NCBI GenBank assembly: GCA_035913415.1
Contig: JAMIIV010000217.1
Location: 1 to 64,000 of the forward strand
Length of the DNA stretch: 64,000 bases
Direction: 5' to 3'
Source of the DNA: UBA5070 sp035913415
Lineage (GTDB): Bacteria > Fibrobacterota > Fibrobacteria > UBA5070
The notes below the pieces were generated by a model that worked only from the letters and a program-made list of their open reading frames with translations, was not told where the DNA came from and did no database searches. The translations under genes and the position numbers were made by a program. This document shows, piece by piece, positions 15,885 to 23,458 of the stretch (positions are counted from its first letter, which is position 1; every line of letters begins with the position of its first letter).

Positions 15885-17093
15885 ATGATCAAGCGCCCCA
15901 GTTACGTCGAAAGAATCAAGAGATTCCTGGGGGCACCCGTTGTCAAGATCCTGACCGGGATGCGCCGCGTGGGCAAGAGCACCATCCTCTCCCAGTTGGC
16001 GGACTCGCTGCGGGAGCGAGGAGTCCCCGACGCCAACATCGTCCAGATCAACATGGAGCTGTTCCCGAACGCTCCCTTCAAGGACCCAGCAGTCCTTCAC
16101 GCCCACATCACCAAGCGCCTGGAAGGAACCGCCGAACCTCGCTACATCCTGATCGACGAGGTGCAGGAAGTGCAGGAATGGGAACGAGTGGTCCAATCTC
16201 TGCTGGCCGAGAACCTGGGGGACATCGTGCTCACCGGCTCGAATGCCCACATGCTTTCCTCGGAGCTGGCCACCCTCCTGACCGGACGCTACATCGAGAT
16301 CCCCATCTACGCCCTGAGCTTTCCCGAATACCTCGGTCTGCGCAGTGAGACCGTACCGGCTCCCGATCCACGCGCCTCGTTCCACGAATACCTCCAGTTC
16401 GGAGGCCTTCCGGGCATCCACCATCTGCCCCTGGAAGATGAGTTCACGGTGCCGTACCTGAGCGCCGTGCTCGATACCCTCGTCCTGCGCGACATCGTGC
16501 AGCGCCACCGCATCCGGGACGTTTCCATCCTGGATCGGATCTTGAACTTCTGCATGGACAGCACCGGCAGCCTGGTCTCGATCAAGAGCATCGCCGATTT
16601 CTTCAAGTCCCAAGGCCTGCGCGTGGGCCTGGAAACGATCAGTCAATATCTGTCCTACCCGTGCGAGGCCTCCATCCTGATGCGCGTGTCGCGTTACGAC
16701 ATCCAGGGAAAGCGCCAGATGGAATACCTCGACAAGTACTATCTCTCCGACGTGGGCCTGCGCTATGGACGGCTGGGATGGTCGACCAGGCGACTGCCGG
16801 GCACTCTGGAAACGGTGGTTCTGCACGAGCTCCTGCGGCGGGGCTGGAAGGTCTCTATCGGGGCCCTGGGGAAACGGGAAATCGACTTCGTCGCGCACAA
16901 GCAGGAGGAGATCTTTTACGTGCAGGTGGCCACCTGGTTGACGGAGGAAAGCACCCTGGAACGGGAGTTCGGCAACCTGGAGGCTATTGCCGACAACTAT
17001 CCCAAGATCGTCCTTTCCATGGACGACCTCCCCGTGGGTGGCCGCAACGGCGTGCGCTGGCAGAACCTGCGGGAATGGTTGCAGGGGACATGA
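15885..17093 (+). CDS. AAA ATPase with DUF4143 domain
   Basis: This 402-residue protein has Walker A GMRRVGKST (about residues 25-33), Walker B ILIDEVQEV, and sensor LTGSNAHML. The C-terminal DUF4143 part (ISQYLSYPCEASILMRVSRY, EYLDKYYLSDVGLRYG, LETVVLHELLRRGWKV) carries nuclease-like residues GKREIDFVAHK. Such ATPases occur as orphan genes in many bacteria and archaea, are often transferred, and have no settled function. ATG 15885 gives the usual N-terminus; an open frame upstream is not supported by a ribosome-binding site. It is flanked by AT-rich DNA and repeats, and no partner gene is visible. Confidence 0.85.
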   Translation: MIKRPSYVERIKRFLGAPVVKILTGMRRVGKSTILSQLADSLRERGVPDANIVQINMELFPNAPFKDPAVLHAHITKRLEGTAEPRYILIDEVQEVQEWERVVQSLLAENLGDIVLTGSNAHMLSSELATLLTGRYIEIPIYALSFPEYLGLRSETVPAPDPRASFHEYLQFGGLPGIHHLPLEDEFTVPYLSAVLDTLVLRDIVQRHRIRDVSILDRILNFCMDSTGSLVSIKSIADFFKSQGLRVGLETISQYLSYPCEASILMRVSRYDIQGKRQMEYLDKYYLSDVGLRYGRLGWSTRRLPGTLETVVLHELLRRGWKVSIGALGKREIDFVAHKQEEIFYVQVATWLTEESTLEREFGNLEAIADNYPKIVLSMDDLPVGGRNGVRWQNLREWLQGT

Positions 17094-17242
17094 CCACCTC
17101 ACCCGGTCCACGGGGGGGCGACACCTATCCTCGCAATGCCACGTGGCCATCCATCGCGGCGGCAGTTGTCCAGTTACGGCCCGAGGAACGAGCAAGGCAA
17201 ATCGCTGGCTCGGAACCGAGAGATCGAGTATCTTCCTCATCT

Positions 17243-17494
17243 ATGAAAACATCTCTCACTCTCCTGATTGCCCTCGCCGCCTCCCTCGCTTTTGCCGGCC
17301 CCCAGTGCCACAAGCAGGGCGCCCCCAAGGACTGCCCCCGTGCGGGCTCCGACTCGACCGCGATGGTCGATTGCCCGAAGTCCAAGGAATGCCCCAAGAA
17401 GAAGGATTGCCCCAAGTCCGGCAAGCAGTGCGCCAAGCCGTGCCCGAAGGATTCCGCCTCCGTGCCCGACACCAGCTCCGCTGCCAAGCCCTGA
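17243..17494 (+). CDS. Small exported Cys/Lys/Pro-rich protein
   Basis: This 83-residue protein begins with a signal peptide (MKTSLTLLIALAASLAFA) that would be cleaved before GPQCHKQG. The mature chain of about 65 residues is built on CPK-like units: DCPRAG, DCPKSKECPKKKDCPKSG, QCAKPCPKDS, ten Cys in all. It ends in a Ser/Ala/Pro tail. Possible roles are metal binding or a disulfide-rich surface peptide. It is reminiscent of, but not homologous in motif to, the exported Cys-repeat protein at 13650-14012. Confidence 0.7.
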   Translation: MKTSLTLLIALAASLAFAGPQCHKQGAPKDCPRAGSDSTAMVDCPKSKECPKKKDCPKSGKQCAKPCPKDSASVPDTSSAAKP

Positions 17495-17549
17495 ACCCAG
17501 GGTCGTTTTGATACGCTTCGGCGGCCAAACAAATCCGATGGCCGAACAT

Positions 17550-17614
17550 TTTCCCGGTGGTCGAGCTCGTCGAGACCCACTCAGCGGGTCTCGACAGGCT
17601 CGACCACCGGGAAA
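17550..17614. repeat. 65-bp interrupted inverted repeat (REP-like hairpin)
   Basis: Outer arms TTTCCCGGTGGTCGAG and CTCGACCACCGGGAAA are perfectly complementary. Inner arms TCGAGACCC and GGGTCTCGA flank a 7-nt loop. Sequences of the GGTCGAG/CTCGACC type are common dispersed REP-like units. It lies 56 bp after the exported peptide gene and may also stop transcription. Confidence 0.85.
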
Positions 17615-17702
17615 TTCGCGGCGGCGATCTATTTGGATCCTGCTAGCTGAACCGTATTTCCCCGAATCCCCCCTCGAGGCCAAGAGACGATGCGACAAAG
17701 GC

Positions 17703-17735
17703 CCGACCGCGTACGCAAGTACGCCATCGAGCCTT
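17703..17735. repeat. Small palindromic motif shared with the window start
   Basis: CCCGACCGCGTACGCAAGTACGCC followed by ATCGAGC matches 155-188 (CCCGACGGCGTACTCCAGTACGCC followed by GAGC) apart from a few substitutions and a 2-bp gap. Both hold GCGTAC-N4-GTACGC. It lies in the gap between convergent genes, where no coding sequence is seen from 17495 to 17870. Confidence 0.5.
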
Positions 17736-17855
17736 TGAGCAGACCACACCCGCCCCGAGACCGATCCTGAAGCTCGATTCAGGGATGCAGACGACCCGCT
17801 CCTGAGGGGAAGGCGTCCGCTCTGGGACGTCGACCCGAAGGGAAGGGGAGTATGC

Positions 17856-17877
17856 GCCCTGAAGGGAGCTTCAGGGC
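17856..17877 (-). terminator. Hairpin overlapping the pyk stop codon
   Basis: GCCCTGAAG and CTTCAGGGC form a 9-bp stem around a 4-nt loop. The pyk TGA lies within the stem. No T-run follows, so rho-independence is uncertain. Confidence 0.5.
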
Positions 17878-19268
17878 ATTTGAACGAGGCGGATGGTGTT
17901 ATGCAGCCGGGTCCCGAAGGGCTGGCTGTACATGAACACGATCCGATTGCCCGCGGCAGCCAGATCGCGGCTTTGGATCTCGTCCAGAACCCGTGTGATG
18001 GCCTCGTCGATGCTGTTCGTGCGGGGCAGACGAACCGGGATGATGCCGTAGAACAGGCTCACCTGGCGATAGATCTGCTCGTCGAAGCAGGCCGCGATGA
18101 CGTGGGCGCCGCAGTGGAAACCCGCAATCTGGCGGGCGATCTCCATTGTGTGGCAGAAGATCGCGATGCAGGGCGCCTTGGTGTGCTCGGAGAGACGCAC
18201 CGACCCTGCCACGATTTCCATGGTCTGGTTGGAGATCTCGGGCAAGGTGGGAGGGGTATCCGTGACGCCTTCGGCACCGCGCAGGATGCGATCCATGGTC
18301 TGGACGGCCTGGAGGGGGTACTGGCCTCCGGCGGTTTCGCCGGAGAGCATCACCACCTGGGCGCCTTCGAACACGGCGTTGGCGACGTCGGAGGCCTCGG
18401 CACGGGTGGGGCGCGGGTTGCGCTCCATGGAATCCATCATCTGCGTGGCCACGACGCACAGCTTCGCGGCGCGGTGGGCCAGGCGAACGGCGCGCTTTTG
18501 CAGGATGGGGACGCTCTCGATGGGGCATTCGATGCCGAGATCGCCGCGGGCGACCATGATGCCGTCCGAGAGACGAATGATGTCATCGAGGGAAGCCACG
18601 GCCAACGGAGTCTCGACCTTGGCGATGATGGGCGGATCGGGCCAGCCCACCGAGGCCAGGTGCTCACGCACGCTCTGGATGTCGGCGCCGTTGCGGACGA
18701 AGGAGACCGCGACCCAATCGAGCCCCTGGTCGCGCCCGAAGATCACGTCCTTCTTGTCCTTCTCGGACAGGACGTCCAGCCCGTTGTCGCAGTCGGGAGT
18801 GTTCACCGACTTGCGAGGCTTGAGGTGGCCACCGTTCACCACCGTGGTGATGATTTCTTCGCCGTCGACCGACTCGACGCGCAGTTCGAGCAGGCCGTCA
18901 TCCAGGACGATGGCCTGTCCGGGAGGCACGAGTTTGTACAGGGTGGGATGGCTGATGCCGATCCGATTGGTCGCCGCATCCCCTTCGATGGGAACCATGC
19001 GCCAGGTCTCGCCGTTCTTCAGATCGTAGGTATGGGTATCCGTGCGGACCTTCGGCCCGCAAAGATCCATGATGATGGGAACGGCGATGCCCATCTCCTC
19101 GGAAACCTGCCGGATCTTGGCGATCCGCGCCGCATGGTCGCTGTGCGTGCCATGCGAAAAATTGAGACGGCAGGCCGTGACGCCCGCCTGGAACAGCTGC
19201 CGCAACATGTCAGGAGAGTCTGAAGCGGGGCCGATGGTCGCGAGGATTTTGGTACGTCGGAGTTCCAT
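17871..19268 (-). CDS. pyk: Pyruvate kinase
   Basis: This 465-residue enzyme makes pyruvate and ATP from phosphoenolpyruvate and ADP. Landmarks in order: RRTKILATIGPAS, RLNFSHG, IIMDLCGPKVRT, the mobile B domain, DWVAVSFVRN, IIAKVET with the catalytic Lys, DGIMVARGDLGIE (metal and phosphate site), MMDSMERNPRPTRAEASDVANA and MLSGETAGG. The C-terminal allosteric domain is present and ends RLVQMP. ATG 19268 gives the usual MELRRTKI start; the frame upstream is antisense to ridA. It is divergent from ridA, with 53 bp between starts. Confidence 0.96.
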   Translation of the reverse strand: MELRRTKILATIGPASDSPDMLRQLFQAGVTACRLNFSHGTHSDHAARIAKIRQVSEEMGIAVPIIMDLCGPKVRTDTHTYDLKNGETWRMVPIEGDAATNRIGISHPTLYKLVPPGQAIVLDDGLLELRVESVDGEEIITTVVNGGHLKPRKSVNTPDCDNGLDVLSEKDKKDVIFGRDQGLDWVAVSFVRNGADIQSVREHLASVGWPDPPIIAKVETPLAVASLDDIIRLSDGIMVARGDLGIECPIESVPILQKRAVRLAHRAAKLCVVATQMMDSMERNPRPTRAEASDVANAVFEGAQVVMLSGETAGGQYPLQAVQTMDRILRGAEGVTDTPPTLPEISNQTMEIVAGSVRLSEHTKAPCIAIFCHTMEIARQIAGFHCGAHVIAACFDEQIYRQVSLFYGIIPVRLPRTNSIDEAITRVLDEIQSRDLAAAGNRIVFMYSQPFGTRLHNTIRLVQMP

Positions 19269-19321
19269 GTCCGGAAAGGATAATTTACAGCAAGTCCACA
19301 TACACGATCCCGAGGTCCAAA

Positions 19322-19708
19322 ATGTTCGAAGCCATTCTTTCCACGAATGCCCCCGCCCCCATCGGCCCGTACAGCCAAGCGGTGAAATGCGGGGAATGGG
19401 TTTTCCTGAGCGGTCAGATCCCCCTCGATCCAATGTCGGGGCAGATCGTCGGCACCACCACCTCCGACCAGACCCAACAAGTCCTGGCCAATCTCGAAGC
19501 GGTCCTGCACGCGGCAGGCCTGGAGCCTCGCCACGTGGTGCGCACCACCATCTATCTGGTGGACCTCGCCGACTTCGCGGCGGTGAACGAACGGTATGCC
19601 ACGTTCTTCGCCGCCGCACCGGTCCCACCCGCGCGGTCCACCATCCAGGTGTCGGCTCTGCCCCGTGGGGTCCGTATCGAGATCGATGCGATCGCCGTGC
19701 ACGCTTGA
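19322..19708 (+). CDS. ridA: Reactive intermediate/imine deaminase RidA
   Basis: This 128-residue trimeric protein hydrolyses enamines and imines released by PLP enzymes such as threonine dehydratase. The signature elements are present: APAPIGPYSQAV, VFLSGQIPLDP, TQQVLANLEAVL, VVRTTIYLVDL, and the substrate-carboxylate Arg in PPARSTIQVSALP. Length equals the family norm. It is monocistronic and divergent from pyk. Confidence 0.95.
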   Translation: MFEAILSTNAPAPIGPYSQAVKCGEWVFLSGQIPLDPMSGQIVGTTTSDQTQQVLANLEAVLHAAGLEPRHVVRTTIYLVDLADFAAVNERYATFFAAAPVPPARSTIQVSALPRGVRIEIDAIAVHA

Positions 19709-19739
19709 GCACAGGATGCGTCCGGATTGCTCCCGCCCC

Positions 19740-19900
19740 CGATTTTCGTAACCACTTATTGCTTACATCATAATCAACCGCACTCAATAGATCACAGCAA
19801 ACGCAATAAAAAAGCCAACAGAAAGATATAGCTCGATATTATCGTAATCACATCTACACACTTACAATCACAAATGGGTAGATTCAAGCCAGACCCAGGA
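19740..19900. promoter_or_regulatory. AT-rich promoter region of the TIGR02147 regulator operon
   Basis: The stretch between ridA and the regulator is strikingly AT-rich for this genome (ACTTATTGCTTACATCATAA, AAAGATATAGC, CGATATTATCG). A TATTAT box near 19840 could be a -10. It probably holds the promoter and perhaps an upstream activating element. No precise -35 is claimed. Confidence 0.4.
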
Positions 19901-19908
19901 GGGATCGT

Positions 19909-20748
19909 TTGGCTCTGGACATCTACGAACACGACGACTTCCGCAAGGTCCTGGCCCAATCCTGGGCCGAGCGACAGGCGCGCAACCGGCGGTACAGCAC
20001 TCGCGCCTTCGCCCGGGATGCAGGCTTCACCAATCCCGGTTTCCTGGGCGACGTCATCAAGGGCCGGCGCAAGTTGTCGGCATCCGCCACCGAGAAGATG
20101 ATCGCCGGCTTCGGCCTCAAACCCAAGGAAGCCGACTACTTCCGGCTCCTGGTGCGCTTCGGGCAGACGCGATCGCTGTCCGAACGCGAAGAGTGCTATC
20201 GGCAGATCCTGTTTCGCCGCAACCGTTCCAGCTTCACGCGCATGAATCCCGCCCACTCCCGATACTACCAGGACTACCGCTACCCCCTGTTGCGCGCGGC
20301 CCTCCAGTGCGTGCCCTTCGAAGGCGATGCCGCCCGGCTCGGCGCCTTCCTCGACCCCCCGCTGCCACCCCAGCAGACGCAGAAGATGGTGCAGGATCTG
20401 GTCGACTGGGGGCTGGTCAAGGCCGACAAACAGGGCGGCCACCAGGTGGTGGACACCTTCGTCGAACCTCCACCTCACCTGGGCGAACTGGTCCGTTCCC
20501 TCAACCGCACCTGGATCGAACAGGCGGGAGAAGCCATCGCGCGTTTTCCGGCCGACCGGCGGCATGTCTCGACCATCCTCCTGACCGTTTCGGAAGAGAC
20601 GCAGAAGCTGGTCCGCCAACGCATCGAATCGTTCCGTGAAGACATTTTCCGTCTGTTACGGGAAGACAAGTCGCCCGACCGGGTGATGCAGTTGTCCATG
20701 CAGTTTTTCCCCCGATCGCGATCGAACCCCGCCGGGAGCGCACCATGA
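19909..20748 (+). CDS. TIGR02147-family regulator
   Basis: This 279-residue protein starts with TTG after a strong AGGAGGG. It opens with an HTH-like region (FRKVLAQSWAERQARNRRYS...FLGDVIKGRRKLSASATEKM) followed by KPKEADYFRLLVRFGQT, an architecture seen in the TIGR02147 paralogous family of Fibrobacter and some predatory bacteria. Paralogues usually sit next to genes for lipoproteins or secreted proteins, as here. The stop overlaps the next start as ATGA. It is probably an intracellular regulator of the downstream lipoprotein; its ligand is unknown. Confidence 0.82.
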   Translation: MALDIYEHDDFRKVLAQSWAERQARNRRYSTRAFARDAGFTNPGFLGDVIKGRRKLSASATEKMIAGFGLKPKEADYFRLLVRFGQTRSLSEREECYRQILFRRNRSSFTRMNPAHSRYYQDYRYPLLRAALQCVPFEGDAARLGAFLDPPLPPQQTQKMVQDLVDWGLVKADKQGGHQVVDTFVEPPPHLGELVRSLNRTWIEQAGEAIARFPADRRHVSTILLTVSEETQKLVRQRIESFREDIFRLLREDKSPDRVMQLSMQFFPRSRSNPAGSAP

Positions 20749-22022
20749 ACTCCAACCGCCCGAGCCTCGTCGGCGGATTCCTCGCCAGCCTGCTGGCCTG
20801 GAGCTGCACCACCTCCACCCCCGAACGCAGCGCCGGCGGGGAAGACTTTCCCAACACCCTCGAGGCCTTGGGACGCGCCTTGGCCGAAGGCGTCGACTCC
20901 AGCGCCGCATGGAACGGTCTGGACGAGGCCTCCACCGGTGCCGGTTCGTCGGTGTACCCGGACTCTTCCGGCGCGATCGCCGGGAGGCTCGCCGTGGGCG
21001 AATGCGTCGAAGACTCCGGCGCGGGCCTTCTGCCGGGCGGCTGGGCCTGGATGCGCAGCACCCGTTGCGCGGACGATGGCGGCATCCTCCGGGACTCCAT
21101 GGTCATCCGCCCCTCGGACTCCCTGATCCGCCTGTTCGTTCAGGATTCCACCGGATCGAACGGGCTCGTGCGCCGGCTCGACATCTTCCGACCCGACACT
21201 GGTGACGGATTCCGTCAGAAGGGATGGAGCGGCCTGGTGCGGATCGAGACCATCGGCATCCGTGGCCGCTGGCGTTCCCGCGGCGAGGTCGTCCTCGACG
21301 CGGGCCCCGACCTCGACTGGGATACCGAGTCCGACAACCGGCTCTGGAGGGGAGGCCACCTGACGCTGCGCGGATCCGACACCACCGACTCCTGGACCGT
21401 CGTCCCATGGCCCGAAACCGGTGCGCCGCTGTGGGAGGTCGCATCGGGAGACTCCGGCACCGCATTCCTGCGACGCAAGCAGTTCCTGCCCTCCGGGGCC
21501 GTCCGGACGGAGGGATCCCTGCTGACCATCTTCCGCCACGACTCGCTCAACTATCCTCGACGCTTCCACTCGGAGACCATCTGGTCCCCGACGCTTTGGA
21601 TTCTCCAGAGCATCACGGGATCCCGACCCGATTCCAGTTTCCGCCCGGGCGACACCGCCATCTACCTGCGTCGGCGCCAGGCGGCACAGGACACCCTGCG
21701 CGAAGAAATCCGCTTCCTGGCAAGTCCCGACCCTCGGGACCGCCGGGGCGATCGCCTCCTCCAATTCCGCCGCATTCGCTTCCACTCCAGCGGCACGGAA
21801 CGATTCGCCCTGCTCGATGCCACCCCCGCAGGCCCGCTGGACCCCGGCACCCCCTTCACCGAGGGCAAGGTCAATCTGGTGGTCGAGCGTGCCGATGGCG
21901 AACACCTCACCTTCACCGGGGAAATGGCCGGCGGGATCGCGACGGGTCGCTGGACCTCCCGGACAGATTCTGGCACCGTGGTCCTCGACTCCCGCGGACG
22001 CGTGCTCTCGACCTCGCGCTGA
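20745..22022 (+). CDS. Predicted lipoprotein coupled to the TIGR02147 regulator
   Basis: This 425-residue protein has a signal ending LASLLAWSC, with Cys21 as probable lipidated residue. The mature part is rich in Asp, Ser, Thr and Trp, with beta-type alternation (WSGLVRIETIGIRGRWRSRG, GHLTLRGSDTTDSWTVVPWP) suggesting a beta-rich surface protein. No domain was recognised. The ATGA overlap with the regulator gene indicates co-translation, so the pair is likely one functional unit. Confidence 0.75.
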   Translation: MNSNRPSLVGGFLASLLAWSCTTSTPERSAGGEDFPNTLEALGRALAEGVDSSAAWNGLDEASTGAGSSVYPDSSGAIAGRLAVGECVEDSGAGLLPGGWAWMRSTRCADDGGILRDSMVIRPSDSLIRLFVQDSTGSNGLVRRLDIFRPDTGDGFRQKGWSGLVRIETIGIRGRWRSRGEVVLDAGPDLDWDTESDNRLWRGGHLTLRGSDTTDSWTVVPWPETGAPLWEVASGDSGTAFLRRKQFLPSGAVRTEGSLLTIFRHDSLNYPRRFHSETIWSPTLWILQSITGSRPDSSFRPGDTAIYLRRRQAAQDTLREEIRFLASPDPRDRRGDRLLQFRRIRFHSSGTERFALLDATPAGPLDPGTPFTEGKVNLVVERADGEHLTFTGEMAGGIATGRWTSRTDSGTVVLDSRGRVLSTSR

Positions 22023-22091
22023 CCCCGGCCTCCCCGTCGGGGGGCTGCAAAAAGGCGCCGCACCTCGCAGGTGTCGGAGATGCCTCTGCGC

Positions 22092-22213
22092 CTGGATTCC
22101 GCAGCAGCAGGACCGGGCGCGCCGAGCGCCATTTCGTTCGCGCCTGGCCTTCTCGCCGCACCTCCCCCGCCAAGCAGATCCGCCGTCGGTCGGTCGAACA
22201 ACCGGGCATCAAG
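22092..22213. repeat. Dispersed intergenic repeat, copy B
   Basis: Homologous to 7296-7430 with the same order of short blocks (CCGGGCGCGCC, TTCGCGCCTGG, CTCCCCCGCC, CGCCGTCGGTCGG, CATCAAGCGA). As with copy A, it lies between two convergent genes. Confidence 0.6.
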
Positions 22214-22255
22214 CGACCTGGCGGGCAGGCACCCTCCGTGTCGCGGGGCATGAGC

Positions 22256-23458
22256 TCAGGGAATCGCGGGAGGACCTTCCCAGACGATTTTCCATCCACC
22301 CTCTCCCTGGCGCCAGTAGATGCGCTTTCGGGAGACGCTCGAGAGGTTGTTGGACGCGTAGTCCTGCTGGAAATCCATCTGGACCAGATTCGTCTCCCCC
22401 GGCACGCCCAGGATCGAAACATCGGAAAGCTCGATGCGGATCCAGGTCTTCCCCTGGGCCACCCGGCGTTTGTCCTGGACCCACTCGGATTTCCCGCCCT
22501 TGGCAAAGCGGAAGTCGTCGGCGTACAACGCCAGGTAGGAGTCCATGTCGTTGGCCGCCCAGGCCTTCTTCCAGCGCCCGACCACATCGACCAGCTCGTC
22601 CCGACGCCGATCGAGCTCGGCGGGACTCACCCATTCGATCGTGTCGGAGACCAGGACGGCCGTCGCCTTGGGAACGAAACCCGCTTCCAGGTTGGTGAGG
22701 TCGGGATTTGTCAGGACGATGCAGCCGTTGGAGGAACGCGGAGCCCTGCTGTACGTCCCCTTGGGGGTTCCATGGATCCAGATCCCCGAGCCCTTCCTCT
22801 GGCGCACCAGATCCCATTCGTTGGGGTAGTCCAGCGGCCAGGCGGAACGCCCGTAGTAGTCGTCGATCTCGGAATCGTCGACACGCCGCGTCAGGAAATA
22901 GGCGCCCAGAGGTGTCCGACCGTCGCCCTCGACCTTCTTGTCGTATCCCTTCTGCCCGATGGTGACGTAGTGGTCGGAGGCCAAACGCCACTCCATCCCT
23001 TGGGGACGGAACACGTAGATGCGCGAAGCCCGCGAATCGACCACCAGGACCTGGCGAGCCCGCTGCGATGGCGTGAGCAACCAGATTGGCAGGCGGTCGC
23101 GGGGAGGACTTGCGATGTACCGCTGGAGCCGGACGCGGGCCTCGTCGCGCAGACCGTTCAGACGGACCTTCTCCGAGTCGTTTCGGGCGACGAACGCCGG
23201 GCCCTTCCCGGCCTGGGCCGCGAAGATGTCCCCGCGCACCATGTGGGCCAGCCGGAAACCCGGCTCCTTCTGGACCAACGAATCGACATGCGCCAAAGCG
23301 TGATCGAGCCGCTCTTCCCGGATCGCCTGGAACGTTCGCACCAGGAGCGATTCCGGCCCCGAGGGATCGTGGGGATCGAAATGGCGATCGGTGCCGAGTC
23401 CGGCACTGACCAACGCCAGAGCGACGAGGGCGGCCCCCTTCGCGGCGCCCTTTCTCAC
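22256..23458 (-). CDS. L,D-transpeptidase (YkuD) with C-terminal NTF2-like domain
   Basis: This 400-residue periplasmic enzyme has a signal peptide (GAALVALALVSAGLG), an N-terminal helical region, and a YkuD catalytic domain from about residue 135 (VLVVDSRASRIYVF). The catalytic signature is IHGTPKG followed by SSNGCIVL with the active Cys. The last 110 residues (VVGRWKKAWAANDMDSYLALYADDF...GGWKIVWEG) form an NTF2/Cds6-type domain. The enzyme probably makes 3-3 cross-links in peptidoglycan or attaches proteins to it. Its ATG overlaps the stop of the upstream gene (ATGA), which has the same kind of C-terminal domain. Confidence 0.88.
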   Translation of the reverse strand: MRKGAAKGAALVALALVSAGLGTDRHFDPHDPSGPESLLVRTFQAIREERLDHALAHVDSLVQKEPGFRLAHMVRGDIFAAQAGKGPAFVARNDSEKVRLNGLRDEARVRLQRYIASPPRDRLPIWLLTPSQRARQVLVVDSRASRIYVFRPQGMEWRLASDHYVTIGQKGYDKKVEGDGRTPLGAYFLTRRVDDSEIDDYYGRSAWPLDYPNEWDLVRQRKGSGIWIHGTPKGTYSRAPRSSNGCIVLTNPDLTNLEAGFVPKATAVLVSDTIEWVSPAELDRRRDELVDVVGRWKKAWAANDMDSYLALYADDFRFAKGGKSEWVQDKRRVAQGKTWIRIELSDVSILGVPGETNLVQMDFQQDYASNNLSSVSRKRIYWRQGEGGWKIVWEGPPAIP

